From: Limnothrix sp. FACHB-406
GTDB taxonomy: Bacteria; Cyanobacteriota; Cyanobacteriia; CACIAM-69d
NCBI RefSeq assembly: GCF_014698235.1
Contig: NZ_JACJSP010000001.1
Coordinates: 1-64,000 of the forward strand
Direction of reading: 5' to 3'
DNA length: 64,000 nt
Both the position numbers and the translations under genes were made by a program. The notes under the pieces were generated by a model. It was not told where the DNA came from, ran no database searches, and saw nothing but the letters and a program-made list of their open reading frames with translations. Of the stretch, positions 17,794-26,613 are shown in pieces (within the stretch, counting starts at the first letter, position 1; every line of letters begins with the position of its first letter).

Positions 17794-18588
17794 TCAAAAT
17801 AATAACGGAATTAGAAAAGAACCAACACCGCGCACAAAGTTCAGCACCGAAATTCCCACTCCGTTGCCTTCCGACTGCTCACGGCCGCCCTTTTTGACAT
17901 AGCGCTCCAATTCATCGGAAAACTTTTCCGCCAATGCCTGCTGCTCGGGATTGTTGGCCTGGGCAAAGAGCTGGGCCGCCACTCGCCCATCCCCGATCGC
18001 CCCGCCATAGTCCGCCATGTGCGATCGCGCCACGGCTCGGTTTAGGTAAGCCTCGGCAAATTGCGGATCCTGGGCGATCGCCTGATTGTAGTGATTAATG
18101 GCCCCGGCGAAGTTGCGTCGATCAGCCTCATACACGCCCCAGTTGAAACGATCGCGCGGCGTGGCCACCTCGATCGGCAACCCCACAGCCCCAATCACCA
18201 GGGCTTGGGTCATGGTGGCCCCGCTGAGATCGGCCCCAAAGAAAACCGCCTCCCGCAAATCCGTGCTCACCAAATTGGCATTGGTCAACTGAGCATTGAT
18301 CAACGTGGCTCCAAACAGGGTGGCGCTCTGCAAATTTGCGCCGCTCAAGTTGGCCTGGCTGAGGTTGGCACGGCTCAGATTTGCACCCCGCAGGTCAGAC
18401 CCCATCAGGTTTGCGCCGCTCAAGTTGGCATAAACCAGGCTGGCCCCCGTCAAATCGCATTGCACACATTGCCGCGTGAGCAACAGTGTTTGGACATGCT
18501 CTGGATTGGCCCCATAGCTCGCAGGACTGGCCAGCACCGTCAGTCCCAATGCCCAGCCCAGCCCAACCAGCCCACGCCCAGCTTCCAT
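17794..18588 (-). CDS. Secreted pentapeptide-repeat and TPR protein
   Basis: A 264-residue protein behind a strong ribosome binding site (GGAGGAAG). Residues 1-27 look like a signal peptide (hydrophobic run ending ASYGA-N). Residues about 40-125 are pentapeptide repeats A(N/D)LXX (for example LSGANLMGSDLRGANLSRAN), which fold as a quadrilateral beta-helix. TPR helices follow (YNQAIAQDPQFAEAYLNRAVARSHMADYGGAIGDG). A C-terminal hydrophobic run (VGSFLIPLLF) could anchor it. Cys37 and Cys40 form a CVQC pair just before the repeats. Such proteins are common in cyanobacteria in the thylakoid lumen or periplasm; function unknown. Confidence 0.85.
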   Translation of the reverse strand: MEAGRGLVGLGWALGLTVLASPASYGANPEHVQTLLLTRQCVQCDLTGASLVYANLSGANLMGSDLRGANLSRANLSQANLSGANLQSATLFGATLINAQLTNANLVSTDLREAVFFGADLSGATMTQALVIGAVGLPIEVATPRDRFNWGVYEADRRNFAGAINHYNQAIAQDPQFAEAYLNRAVARSHMADYGGAIGDGRVAAQLFAQANNPEQQALAEKFSDELERYVKKGGREQSEGNGVGISVLNFVRGVGSFLIPLLF

Positions 18589-18774
18589 AACGGCTTCCTC
18601 CCGGTTCTTGTGCCGACACCCTATCTTAGAAGATGTTTCAAACGTCCGAATTGATCGTCATTGATCGTTCAAGCTGATCGATCAGCCGATCAGTCCAGCC
18701 CATCAGCCAGATTGGTCGGTTCGGTCGATGAACCCTTGCCCTATTGGCTTCAACTGAAGACCGAGAAAATCCGG

Positions 18775-18802
18775 GTAGGGGCGTACGGCCGTACGCCCCT
18801 AC
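18775..18802. repeat. 28-bp perfect palindrome (dispersed repeat)
   Basis: Perfect inverted repeat with 14-bp half-site GTAGGGGCGTACGG. Elements of this form occur as dispersed intergenic repeats in many cyanobacterial genomes; this one is in the long spacer upstream of hup. Confidence 0.88.
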
Positions 18803-19201
18803 AGGGTTAACGGATTTCAATCAACGTTGATTGGGTTGATTTTGCACAGGCTCACCGTTAGTTTGAAGCACCTGCCCTTGCCCGGGCCCCAAAAACTAGC
18901 AAAGATCTGATCTCCCCCCTAGTCAGCTCAAGTTCAGCTCAGTTGAGGCAGCTCATCGCAGTTGGCGAGCCTGAATCAGTGGTGCTGATTGGGTTGAATT
19001 GCTCAGACTGAATTTCCAGGATTTTGCCGCGCCGTCTTCATTTCAGCCCGTGCCCCTCGGACTCAGAACCATTGCAACAGGGCAGAAATTGAGGAGATTG
19101 ATCTCAGCATTGACCCGAGATCGAAGCCGGTTTTTGCTCGATGACAAGCTGTTAGAAACTGAAAAAAAACTTCAGATAGCTACAAATTGTCAGTTCCTAT
19201 G

Positions 19202-19230
19202 GTCACATCCCGAGAGTTTATGGATAGAAT
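19202..19230 (+). promoter_or_regulatory. Possible hup promoter
   Basis: A -10-like TAGAAT at 19225-19230 lies 17 bases after a weak -35-like GTCACA (19202-19207) in an AT-rich region. It would give a leader of about 100 bases before hup. This is a weak call based on spacing and the -10 match only. Confidence 0.3.
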
Positions 19231-19335
19231 ATGCGATTGAAACCGCTATTCGGTAGGGGTTTCAGCCACTCATTCTACTGATTGCCGACCCGGAAACTGG
19301 GTTGGCTCCCCTTTGCATTCAGGAGATTTCGAATT

Positions 19336-19611
19336 ATGAATAAAGGCGAGCTGATTGATAAGGTGGCCGAAAAGGCGAATGTCACCAAAAAGCAGGCCGA
19401 TCAAGTGCTGACCGCAGCGCTCGACTCGATCGTGGAAGCGGTTTCGTCAGGCGAAAAGGTGACTCTGGTGGGGTTTGGCTCGTTTGAGCGCCGTGAGCGG
19501 AAGTCCCGCGAAGGCCGCAACCCCAAAACCGGCCAAAAGATGGAAATTCCGGCCACCTGTGTTCCCGCCTTTTCTGCCGGTAAGTTGTTCAAGGAAAAGG
19601 TTGCGCCTTAG
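19336..19611 (+). CDS. hup: HU family DNA-binding protein
   Basis: A 91-residue HU homologue. ATG 19336 follows AGGAGA (19321-19326) and starts MNKGELIDKVAEKANVTKKQ, as expected; an in-frame start 18 codons upstream is not supported. The DNA-binding arm has VTLVGFGSFERRERKSREGRNPKTG and the usual IPA motif (EIPATCVPAFSAGK; most HU proteins have P-x-F-x-x-G-K here, which is kept). HU bends DNA nonspecifically and compacts the nucleoid as a dimer. Cyanobacteria usually have a single essential HU gene. Confidence 0.96.
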   Translation: MNKGELIDKVAEKANVTKKQADQVLTAALDSIVEAVSSGEKVTLVGFGSFERRERKSREGRNPKTGQKMEIPATCVPAFSAGKLFKEKVAP

Positions 19612-19890
19612 GCAGTCCCCTAAGCGCCCTTTCAGGTCTCTGTGGTTGCCATGGCCGACTGGTGTTTGAGGGTCGGTCATGGAATTTGTTTTACCAGCGC
19701 TCAACAATCTGCATGGCAAAGCAGCGAGCTGCCCTTGAGCCGATCGAGTGGGCCGATCGAACCAGGCCCGTGAGTTGCAAGTGAATTAGTGACGGTTTGG
19801 GATTAATCGCCCTGGCGGGATGAATCAACGGAAAAGCATCGGTTGTAGACTAAATCCCGACTGCCCGACCCATCATTTTGCAAATTTGCC

Positions 19891-20676
19891 ATGCACGCTT
19901 CCATGGATGCTTCCCCGATCGCCCCGCGCCCGTTGAAGGCTACGGTGCTTCAGTTGCCGGTTCATCTGCTGGATGACTACACCCAGTGGTTGTTGGATCG
20001 GCGACAGGAGGGAGGCGCGCAGGTGGTGACCCTCAATGCGGAAATGGCGATCGAGGGGGAACGAAACGCCCGGTTGGGGGAAACGATTCGCCAAGCCGAT
20101 TTGTGCATTCCCGATGGGGCCGGCGTGGCCCTATACCTGAAGCTGCGGGGCTATCGCCAAGTACGCCGGGTTCCGGGCATTGAGTTAGCAGAATCGGTGC
20201 TGACGGCCTTTGGTCGATCGCCCAATGCCTACGGAACCGTTTGGTGCTATGGCGGTCAACCGGGTGTTGCTCAGGCGGCGGCCCAAGCCTGGGAAAAACG
20301 GGCCCCCGGCATTCAATTTTCAGGGATTTATCACGGCTTTTTGAGCGAAGACGAGCGATCGACCATGGTGCAGGCCATGCGAGAAGCTCAACCGGGTCTG
20401 ATTTTGGTGGCGCTGGGTGTTCCTCGCCAGGAATATTGGATTGCGGAACACCGCCACCTTTGTCCCAATGCCATTTGGATTGGTGTTGGGGGCAGTTTTG
20501 ATATTTGGTCGGGCACGAAGGAGCGCGCGCCCGCCTGGTTTTGCGAAAACAATCTGGAATGGCTCTATCGGCTCTATCAAGAACCTTGGCGCTGGCGGCG
20601 AATGCTGGCTTTGCCGAAGTTTGCTTGGCGGGCGCTGCTGGAAACGCTACGCCCCCAGCGCTCCAGTTCTCGTTAA
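19891..20676 (+). CDS. WecG/TagA/CpsF-family glycosyltransferase
   Basis: A 261-residue GT26-type enzyme: VVTLNAEMAIEGERNARLGE, then IRQADLCIPDGAGVALYLKL (family motif A-D-x-x-x-(P/A)-D-G-x-G-(V/I)) and RVPGIELAESVL, GTVWCYGGQPGVAQAAAQAW, and LILVALGVPRQEYWI near the C-terminus (G-x-P-(K/R)-Q-E). The tail is rich in Arg and aromatic residues (LYRLYQEPWRWRRMLALPKF), typical for peripheral membrane binding. Such enzymes add N-acetylmannosaminuronate or N-acetylmannosamine to lipid-linked sugars; the substrate here is unknown. It could act in the same glycan pathway as the GDP-mannose enzyme. Start: ATG 19891; 19903 is also possible. Confidence 0.9.
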   Translation: MHASMDASPIAPRPLKATVLQLPVHLLDDYTQWLLDRRQEGGAQVVTLNAEMAIEGERNARLGETIRQADLCIPDGAGVALYLKLRGYRQVRRVPGIELAESVLTAFGRSPNAYGTVWCYGGQPGVAQAAAQAWEKRAPGIQFSGIYHGFLSEDERSTMVQAMREAQPGLILVALGVPRQEYWIAEHRHLCPNAIWIGVGGSFDIWSGTKERAPAWFCENNLEWLYRLYQEPWRWRRMLALPKFAWRALLETLRPQRSSSR

Positions 20677-20690
20677 GGCGTTGATCAATA

Positions 20691-20861
20691 GACCTCTTGC
20701 ATTAATCAAGACCCTCACCCTAAATCCCTCTCCCAAGTCGGGAGAGGGACTTGATCACCCGCCACGAGATCGCCGTAACCCAGCAGTTCTGGCTCCCCTT
20801 CGCCCACCTTGGGAGAAGGGGTTGGGGGATGAGGGCAACGAGCTGATTCGTGCAAGAGGTC
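20691..20861. mobile_element. 171-bp MITE-like element, intact copy
   Basis: The element begins GACCTCTTGCA and ends TGCAAGAGGTC, a perfect 11-bp terminal inverted repeat, and is flanked by TA on both sides (20689-20690 and 20862-20863). Inside are CTCACCCTAAATCCCTCTCC and CACCTTGGGAGAAGGGG, sequences widespread as small repeats in cyanobacterial genomes. A second, diverged copy of the same length lies inverted at 27775-27945. TA duplication suggests mobilisation by an IS630/Tc1-mariner-type transposase supplied elsewhere. Confidence 0.85.
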
Positions 20862-20971
20862 TAATGAAACTTTGATCAAATGAGACTTTGACCAATTGGT
20901 TCCTGATCGATACAGCCTTTACCTAAAAATAATTGGCACGCCATATCACGGATGCCATGAAGCAGTGGTTT

Positions 20972-20988
20972 GGTGGGCAGTGCCCACC
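20972..20988. repeat. 17-bp palindrome (dispersed repeat)
   Basis: Inverted repeat GGTGGGCA-G-TGCCCACC between the MITE-like element and the next gene. Palindromes of this form recur between genes in many cyanobacteria. Confidence 0.8.
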
Positions 20989-21046
20989 CCACGGGCTGAT
21001 CGATAAGACTCTGATCAATTAGTAATTCCTGATCAATCAATTCCCT

Positions 21047-21637
21047 CTAAAACATGCCTTCAGGAACGGGAATGTTGCCATTGTTGTAGTCTTCCCAAAC
21101 TCGGAACAGGAACATTCGCCGATCGCGGGCAGTGTTGCCATAATTTTCTAGTTCCGATCGAAACAGTTTGCGAAGTGTGGGATTTTGCGCCAGACTCAGC
21201 AGTTCCTGAAGCTCGGTTTCAGAAAACTGGCTATCGAGACGACGGCTGTAAGTGAGGGCGACGGTTTTCCAGCCGGCCCGCTCCTTGAGCACATCATTCA
21301 ACCAGTTAATGAATTTCAGGGACTGGTTGGGCGAAACGGCTAAATCTACAGCATTTCCCAAATATTGATCGTAGCGTTCAGCAACTCCCAATTCTTGCAA
21401 AACAGCGGTGATTAGTTGCCGTTTTGTCATGGGCTGTTCAGGCAAGGCCGGCGTGGTTTGCGCAAGCCGATCGCCAGGATTTTCGCTGATCAAATTCACG
21501 GTGTTTTGAGGGGTGATCGGCTCTGTGGCATTGGCTGGTTGCAAATGGGCGATCGCCATGGCAATGCAAAGACCGGCGGCCGCAAGGGCGATCGATTGCC
21601 AAAAATTAATCCAACGAGCTTGCTTGAGATGGGTCAT
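21047..21637 (-). CDS. Secreted hypothetical protein
   Basis: A 196-residue protein when started at ATG 21637. A longer frame reaches 21790 but would overlap the U32 gene by 85 bases and bury the signal peptide, so I prefer the shorter form. Residues 1-37 look like a Sec signal peptide (KQARWINFWQSIALAAAGLCIAM... cut near ANA-T). After a low-complexity segment, residues about 75-196 are helical (MTKRQLITAVLQELGVAERYDQYL; ETELQELLSLAQNPTLRKLF), reminiscent of DUF2059-type periplasmic proteins, though I cannot confirm that. Function unknown. Located 68 bases after the U32 gene on the same strand, so probably co-transcribed. Confidence 0.7.
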   Translation of the reverse strand: MTHLKQARWINFWQSIALAAAGLCIAMAIAHLQPANATEPITPQNTVNLISENPGDRLAQTTPALPEQPMTKRQLITAVLQELGVAERYDQYLGNAVDLAVSPNQSLKFINWLNDVLKERAGWKTVALTYSRRLDSQFSETELQELLSLAQNPTLRKLFRSELENYGNTARDRRMFLFRVWEDYNNGNIPVPEGMF

Positions 21638-21705
21638 ACCAGTGACTAAAAAAGGGGGAAAAAGGGGTTGAAGGATGAAGATCTTTGGCCGATTGGCGAA
21701 AAATA

Positions 21706-24342
21706 CTAGCGGCCAGATTGCGATCGCTCTCGTTTCCCGATCGTGCCGCGCGTGACTCCTAGTTGGCTGGACAGTTGCAAATCTTGCCAAAGTTCAGTGC
21801 CAGAAATTTCGCCCCGCAGGAGTTGTTGATAGCGGGCGATCGAGTGACTGACCCGATCAGGCGATTCATTTAGAAACTCCAACCGGAATTGCCGGGCCCC
21901 GGATGCGATTAACCGTTGCACCACCTCTGCGCCCGTCTGTGCCACCCCATTAAACACCGTGTTTCGGCAGCCCGCATCCGCCTGTAACCGATGCTCCACC
22001 CCGGCTCGATCGCGCAGGGTAACCGTTTGTTTTTCGCAGGGACGACCGCAGTTTGTGTGATCAGTTCCGGTGGACAAAAAAGCACAAAAAACGCAATGCT
22101 CCATATGGAACATGGGCATATGCTGATGAATCGTAATTTCCAACCAGTCGGGAGGACAGGCTTTCAGCAAATCGACCAATTGATCGGCATTTAAATCGTA
22201 GGAGGCTGTGAGTCCGGCCAGTTGAAATTCTTGCTGAAAATAGCTAGCGGCGATTGGGTTAGCCACATTCAGCGAAAAATCTCCCATGCAGCGATCCTGG
22301 GCAAAGAAGCTGAGATGGTCATAATTTCGCACCAAATAGCCATCCGCATTGCTGTTGCGAACTTGCTGCAAAATCCAGGTTTCACCGGTTTTGTAAATCC
22401 GAGGGGGCGCAACCCAAAGGGTTTGTTGATCCGATTGTTTTTGGGTGCGAAACCATTCCACTAGCGATCGATATTGGCGCGGATCTTCTAATTCGCAATA
22501 GAGCCGATCGATTCCGGCGGCCATGGCGCTGGCCAGTTGGGCCCGGTTGCGCACCAAAACCGACAGTTGGGCAGGCTTCGGAGCCGGTCGATCGCCCATG
22601 GCGGGCCAAAGGTCTCGCGATCGCGCCGTGGCGTGCAACGTCCAACGGGGCGGTTGGGCCCGCTGCTGTTCCAGTTGAGCCACCAAGTCTCGCCGCATCC
22701 GGTTTAGCTCGCTGGCGGGCAAAATCACCTCGCCACTGAGTTGTTGCTCAAAGCGATCGAGCCGAAAAGCCGTATTGCCCAGCCGGCCAAACTGGTCTTG
22801 CAGCCGCTCGGCCGTGAGGGGTTGGCGCTCGGCCGCCGCCAGGGGCATGGTGGACACCACTTGGGCAATGTGGCCCAACTCGTCCCGGGCGATCGCGGTG
22901 GCGGGCTGACCCAGCACCCCATGGAATTCAATGGCGATCGGGCGCTGAAATTTGGGTTGCTCGCCCGCGTAGGTTTGGCGCACCCGCTTTTCCAGTTCCG
23001 GATCGGAAGTTTTCCACAGCCGATCGCCCGATCGCACACGTCGCAAATCCAACCTACTGAAGCGATCGACCCGCAAACCCCACAGCTCGCCCGATCGTCC
23101 CGGTTCCCGCACCTCACAGATGCGGCCGCCCTGTTCGCCGCCGGGCCCGTCCAGGCCAATGCCATCGCCAGGGCTGAGGTGCAAACCAGTCGATCGCACC
23201 CACAACCAATCGCCCTCCACCCGCACCACTTCCCCCAAATAGGCCCCGCGCTTTTTGGCATATTCCCCATGCACCAGCGCTTGATTGTTGATGCCCTCAA
23301 ACCAGCCCGTGAATAGACCACGAGAAAAGGACATTTCCAATTCGTAGCGATCGGCTGAGTCAGTTATGGGCTGCGCTTGTCGCTGCGATCGCGATGGAGC
23401 AAGGGGCTGAATCGCCGGGTCTACCCAACCGGCCACGGCGGCCACCGCCCGATCGAGCGCTTGGCGATAAATTCTTGTGGTGCTGGCCACATATTCCGGC
23501 GCTTTCAACCGGCCTTCAATTTTCAGGCAACTGACCCCCGCCGCCACCAACTCCGACAGCACCGGCAACCCAGACAAATCTTGGGGACTGAGCAGATAGT
23601 CCCGATCGCCCAAATCCACCACCTGTCCATCGGCCACCAACTCATAGGGCATCCGACAAGCCTGGGCACATTCCCCCCGATTAGCCGATCGCCCACCCAG
23701 CGCCTCACTAGTCAGGCATTGGCCCGAATAGGCCACACAAAGGGCCCCATGCACAAACACCTCCAGCGGCAAAGACAAGCCCCGATCGCCCAACTGGGTT
23801 TGAATTTTCTCAATTTCCCGAATCGAACATTCCCGCGCCAACACCACCAACTGGCAACCCAAATTCCGCGCAAACGTCACCCCCGCCGCACTGGTGATCG
23901 TCATTTGCGTTGAAGCATGGATCGGAAAATCCGGCGACAGATGCCGAATCAACCGCACCAACCCCACATCCTGCACGATCGCCGCATCCACCCCCGCCGC
24001 AATCACCGACTTCAGGTAGCGCTCCGCCTCCGCCAGCTCATCGGTGAAAATCAGCGTGTTGATCGTCACATAGCCCTTCACCCCGCGCCGATGCAGCCAG
24101 GCCATCAGCTCCGGCAAATCTGCCTCCGTGAAGTTTTCGGCCCGCATTCGCGCATTGAAGCGATCGAGGCCGAAATAAATCGCATCGGCCCCGTTTTCCA
24201 CCGCCGCCTTCGCACAGTCCCAATTGCCCGCCGGAGCCAACAACTCCGGCAGCCCCAAGGGCCGCGAAGCCGTCACCACATCCTCTGGGCGCTTGGAGCA
24301 TGGAACATCGGATTGCTGAGCGTCGGGCAACGAAGAAAGCAT
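21706..24342 (-). CDS. U32 peptidase family protein (RlhA/YdcP-like)
   Basis: An 878-residue protein from ATG 24342. The N-terminal half is the U32 TIM-barrel: LPELLAPAGNWDCAKAAVENGADAIYFGL, IHASTQMTITSAAG, and the Cys cluster EVFVHGALCVAYSGQC...GGRSANRGECAQACRMPYEL. A central linker resembles DUF3656. The C-terminal half repeats the fold and has another Cys cluster (HMEHCVFCAFLS...NCGRPC). U32 proteins of the RlhA branch add a hydroxyl to a cytidine of 23S rRNA and use iron-sulfur clusters, so the label 'peptidase' is historical. The exact reaction here is inferred. The gene lies head to tail with a secreted hypothetical gene. Confidence 0.88.
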   Translation of the reverse strand: MLSSLPDAQQSDVPCSKRPEDVVTASRPLGLPELLAPAGNWDCAKAAVENGADAIYFGLDRFNARMRAENFTEADLPELMAWLHRRGVKGYVTINTLIFTDELAEAERYLKSVIAAGVDAAIVQDVGLVRLIRHLSPDFPIHASTQMTITSAAGVTFARNLGCQLVVLARECSIREIEKIQTQLGDRGLSLPLEVFVHGALCVAYSGQCLTSEALGGRSANRGECAQACRMPYELVADGQVVDLGDRDYLLSPQDLSGLPVLSELVAAGVSCLKIEGRLKAPEYVASTTRIYRQALDRAVAAVAGWVDPAIQPLAPSRSQRQAQPITDSADRYELEMSFSRGLFTGWFEGINNQALVHGEYAKKRGAYLGEVVRVEGDWLWVRSTGLHLSPGDGIGLDGPGGEQGGRICEVREPGRSGELWGLRVDRFSRLDLRRVRSGDRLWKTSDPELEKRVRQTYAGEQPKFQRPIAIEFHGVLGQPATAIARDELGHIAQVVSTMPLAAAERQPLTAERLQDQFGRLGNTAFRLDRFEQQLSGEVILPASELNRMRRDLVAQLEQQRAQPPRWTLHATARSRDLWPAMGDRPAPKPAQLSVLVRNRAQLASAMAAGIDRLYCELEDPRQYRSLVEWFRTQKQSDQQTLWVAPPRIYKTGETWILQQVRNSNADGYLVRNYDHLSFFAQDRCMGDFSLNVANPIAASYFQQEFQLAGLTASYDLNADQLVDLLKACPPDWLEITIHQHMPMFHMEHCVFCAFLSTGTDHTNCGRPCEKQTVTLRDRAGVEHRLQADAGCRNTVFNGVAQTGAEVVQRLIASGARQFRLEFLNESPDRVSHSIARYQQLLRGEISGTELWQDLQLSSQLGVTRGTIGKRERSQSGR

Positions 24343-24879
24343 GATGGGGGTTGAAAGCTGCTGGTGGATTCGTTCAAGAGGTTCACTAACCAGTATCAGG
24401 AAAAAGTACCGCAATCGGTATGTTGGGATGTTGGGCAGGCAGTTCCCGCTGAAGTCCTGTGGGCGCGATCGCGGTGGACTTGCGTGGGCTGCAATCACCT
24501 TTCGCGGCCCTCAGTTTCGTTGAATTATTTTCAGTTGCATGGAAGTTGTGCAGAGTGGCATGGTGTGCAGAGTTGCGTGGAAGCCTGAAATGGGCTAGGC
24601 ATGATGGGTTAGTGATCAACCGTGATCAATCAGCCGCCCTGATCAGTCACCTCGATCAATCTGTTTGGATTAGTCTGTGCTAATTAGCCTGTGCTGATTA
24701 GTTCATGCCGACCAGTTCATACTGATCAATCTGTCCGGGTCAGTTAGTCTGTCTTAGTCAGGTTGTTCTGAGAATTCTGGCAGCGGGTGCAGGTTCTGGT
24801 TCGATCGAGCCGGTGTTTGCTCCCCTGGCCCAGATCGATCGTTTGAAGTCCCTAGCGTGTCAATTCCTAAATAGCAGCA
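24343..24879. other. Spacer between divergent U32 and STAS genes
   Basis: A 537-base gap. Near 24540-24590, GTGCAGAGTTGC/GTGCAGAGTGGC units recur; from 24605 to 24770, TGATCAATC, TGCTGATTAG and TCAGTTAGTCTG units recur in a degenerate array. The sequence should contain two divergent promoters, but none is convincing by eye. No gene or RNA seen. Confidence 0.5.
24605..24772. repeat. Degenerate TGATCAAT/CTGATTAG repeat array
   Basis: Short related units, TGATCAATC, TGATCAGTC, TGCTAATTAG, TGCTGATTAG, CAGTTCAT and TCAGTTAGTCTG, fill this stretch. They are similar to the repeat patches at 15650-15742 and 18655-18720. Unit boundaries are irregular. Confidence 0.6.
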
Positions 24880-25200
24880 ATGGATCGCCTAAGCATCGTG
24901 CAGCCTTTCGGTATTTTGGACGGCAAACAAGCTGGCCCCTTCCGTCAAGAAGTGAGCGATCAGGTTCAATCAGGAATGCAACATATCCTGGTTGACTTTC
25001 AAGATGTGTCTTTCATGGATAGTTCGGGACTGGGGGCCCTGGTTTTAGCCTTGAAAACGGCTCGATCGGCCGGAGCCAAGCTTTATCTTTGCTCAATCAA
25101 TGACCAAGTGAAGATGCTGTTTGACCTGACAAGTATGGATCGGGTATTTGAAATCTATCCCGACCAGGAGTCGTTCATGGAGCATTTCAATTCCCTTTAA
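24880..25200 (+). CDS. STAS-domain anti-sigma factor antagonist
   Basis: A 106-residue single STAS domain: a first beta-strand pair LSIVQPFGILDGKQAGPFRQEV, then HILVDFQDVSFMDSSGLGAL with the phosphorylatable serine in D-S-S-G (Ser48/Ser49), and a C-terminal LTSMDRVFEIYPDQESFMEHF helix. SpoIIAA-type proteins switch partners with anti-sigma kinases when this Ser is phosphorylated. No kinase or phosphatase of the RsbW/SpoIIE type is adjacent; a sensor kinase-like gene follows 327 bases downstream. Confidence 0.9.
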   Translation: MDRLSIVQPFGILDGKQAGPFRQEVSDQVQSGMQHILVDFQDVSFMDSSGLGALVLALKTARSAGAKLYLCSINDQVKMLFDLTSMDRVFEIYPDQESFMEHFNSL

Positions 25201-25527
25201 AGTTCGATTGAAGGCTCGATCGCCCCTGGGGACTGGCAGTGAGTTATGGGCGAAAATCCTATGAATCTGCAAGATCCCTGTGCAATGCTAGGCATCAACG
25301 CTGTGGCGGAGTCTCCAAAACCAAGGCGGGCGGATGGGGCGATCGCCCATGTGGCCCCTCCACAAAGCCCCAGCGAGGGCCGGTCTAGATTTGCATCTCT
25401 AGTGAACTGCCGGTGAATTTTTGGTGAACCCTGGAATTTGGAACACCAACTTGCAACCCTAGGCCGAAACACTGGATTTGAGCATTTGCATCGGCCCTAG
25501 TTCAACTAGCGGAATGAAAGCGCAGTC
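25201..25527. other. Non-coding spacer
   Basis: A 327-base gap between the STAS gene and the kinase-like gene. It holds one HIP1-centred palindrome ATGGGGCGATCGCCCAT near 25335-25351. No gene, terminator or promoter is convincing. Confidence 0.5.
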
Positions 25528-26613
25528 ATGAGTTGGCCAGACTGGACGAGTTTGATCGTAGGGATCGGCATTGGGTTTTATGGGGCGCTGCGACGCTCAA
25601 CCAGTCCGGCATCATCACCCAAAACACCTGAAGCAACCGCATCGCAAATCTTGCCAGTCGCGCCCATGCCGCCGATCGCGGCGGGAACCTATCCTGGGCT
25701 CCATGCGGAAATGGCTGAGGTTGCAGCCAACTCACTGGATGCCGAAAAAGATGCTGAAAGTGCCGATGCCAGTGCCGATGCCAATGCCCAGGATGCTGAT
25801 CCATCCAACGTCGAGCCATCCAACATCGATCAAGTCCAAAACACCAGCCCGCCAAATGCGGACACTTCAGCCTTAGCTGCTGCCTATCATTTGGCGAAAC
25901 AGTGGGGTGCGTTTCAGGCGGGATTTTTGGCCCGGACAGCCCATGAGTTGCGATCGCCCATGAGCAGCGCGATCGGGCTGCACCAAATGATTTTGAACGA
26001 TCTGTGTGATGACTTGGAGGAGGAACGCCAGTGCGTGGCCGATGCCAACCAAGCGGCTCAACGGATGGTGAATTTGCTCGATCGCCTGATTGAAGTGTCC
26101 AAATTTAATAGCGGAGCCATTGAGCCAGATTTTCAGGTTGTTGCCCTGTCCCTCATTTTGGATGATGTGGAAGGGTTGACCTATTTACAGGCGGCAAACC
26201 GCAACATTGGCTTGGATTTTGAGGAACCGCCCGAGGTGGATGTGTGGGTGGATTCCAAACGAATGCGCCAGGCCTTGGCATTGGTGGTGGATGGTTTGAT
26301 CACACAGCTTGCCCAGATTGGCGACAAGGGGCCAATTACCCTGCGCACCTCCGTGATTGAGCAGACGGTTCAGATTCAAATCCAAACCACCTGTGCGCTG
26401 GAAACCTGGAGCGACCCGATCGACTTGATGGATCTGGGAATGTCCGTTGCCCACAGTGTGGCCGATCTGCGGGCGATGGCGGCCCACAGTCAGCTATCAC
26501 CGATGATGGGCCTGTGGGTGGCTCAGTTGGCGATCGAGTCGATGGATGGGCAATTAACGGCTACTTCAAGCGAAAACGGCATGGAACTGCTCTGCAAGGT
26601 TTCCTTGGCTTAG
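25528..26613 (+). CDS. Membrane-anchored histidine kinase-like protein with degenerate ATPase domain
   Basis: A 361-residue protein. A hydrophobic N-terminus (WTSLIVGIGIGFYGAL) is followed by a low-complexity Ala/Asp/Pro-rich linker to about residue 120, containing SADASADANAQDADPS. The dimerization helix has ARTAHELRSPMSSAIGLHQM with a normal H-box His (His139). The ATP-binding half keeps the overall layout, including DSKRMRQALALVVDGLI, but the N-box Asn and the G1 box DxGxG are gone, so autophosphorylation is doubtful. It may be a phosphate acceptor, a decoy, or regulate a partner kinase. Its stop codon overlaps by four bases with the convergent LD-carboxypeptidase gene. No response regulator is nearby. 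Confidence 0.8.
   Translation: MSWPDWTSLIVGIGIGFYGALRRSTSPASSPKTPEATASQILPVAPMPPIAAGTYPGLHAEMAEVAANSLDAEKDAESADASADANAQDADPSNVEPSNIDQVQNTSPPNADTSALAAAYHLAKQWGAFQAGFLARTAHELRSPMSSAIGLHQMILNDLCDDLEEERQCVADANQAAQRMVNLLDRLIEVSKFNSGAIEPDFQVVALSLILDDVEGLTYLQAANRNIGLDFEEPPEVDVWVDSKRMRQALALVVDGLITQLAQIGDKGPITLRTSVIEQTVQIQIQTTCALETWSDPIDLMDLGMSVAHSVADLRAMAAHSQLSPMMGLWVAQLAIESMDGQLTATSSENGMELLCKVSLA

Larger units (their letters stand above)
18589..19335. other. Long spacer upstream of hup
   Basis: A 747-base gap. It holds a GATCGATCAGCCGATCAG-like repeat patch near 18655-18720, a 28-bp palindrome (18775-18802), and an AT-rich stretch from about 19120 that should carry the hup promoter. Short open frames (for example near 18999-19256) have no protein-like features or ribosome binding site. 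Confidence 0.5.

Noticed and set aside
21638-21790. N-terminal extension of the secreted hypothetical protein
   Set aside because: It would overlap the U32 gene and place 51 residues before a good signal peptide.
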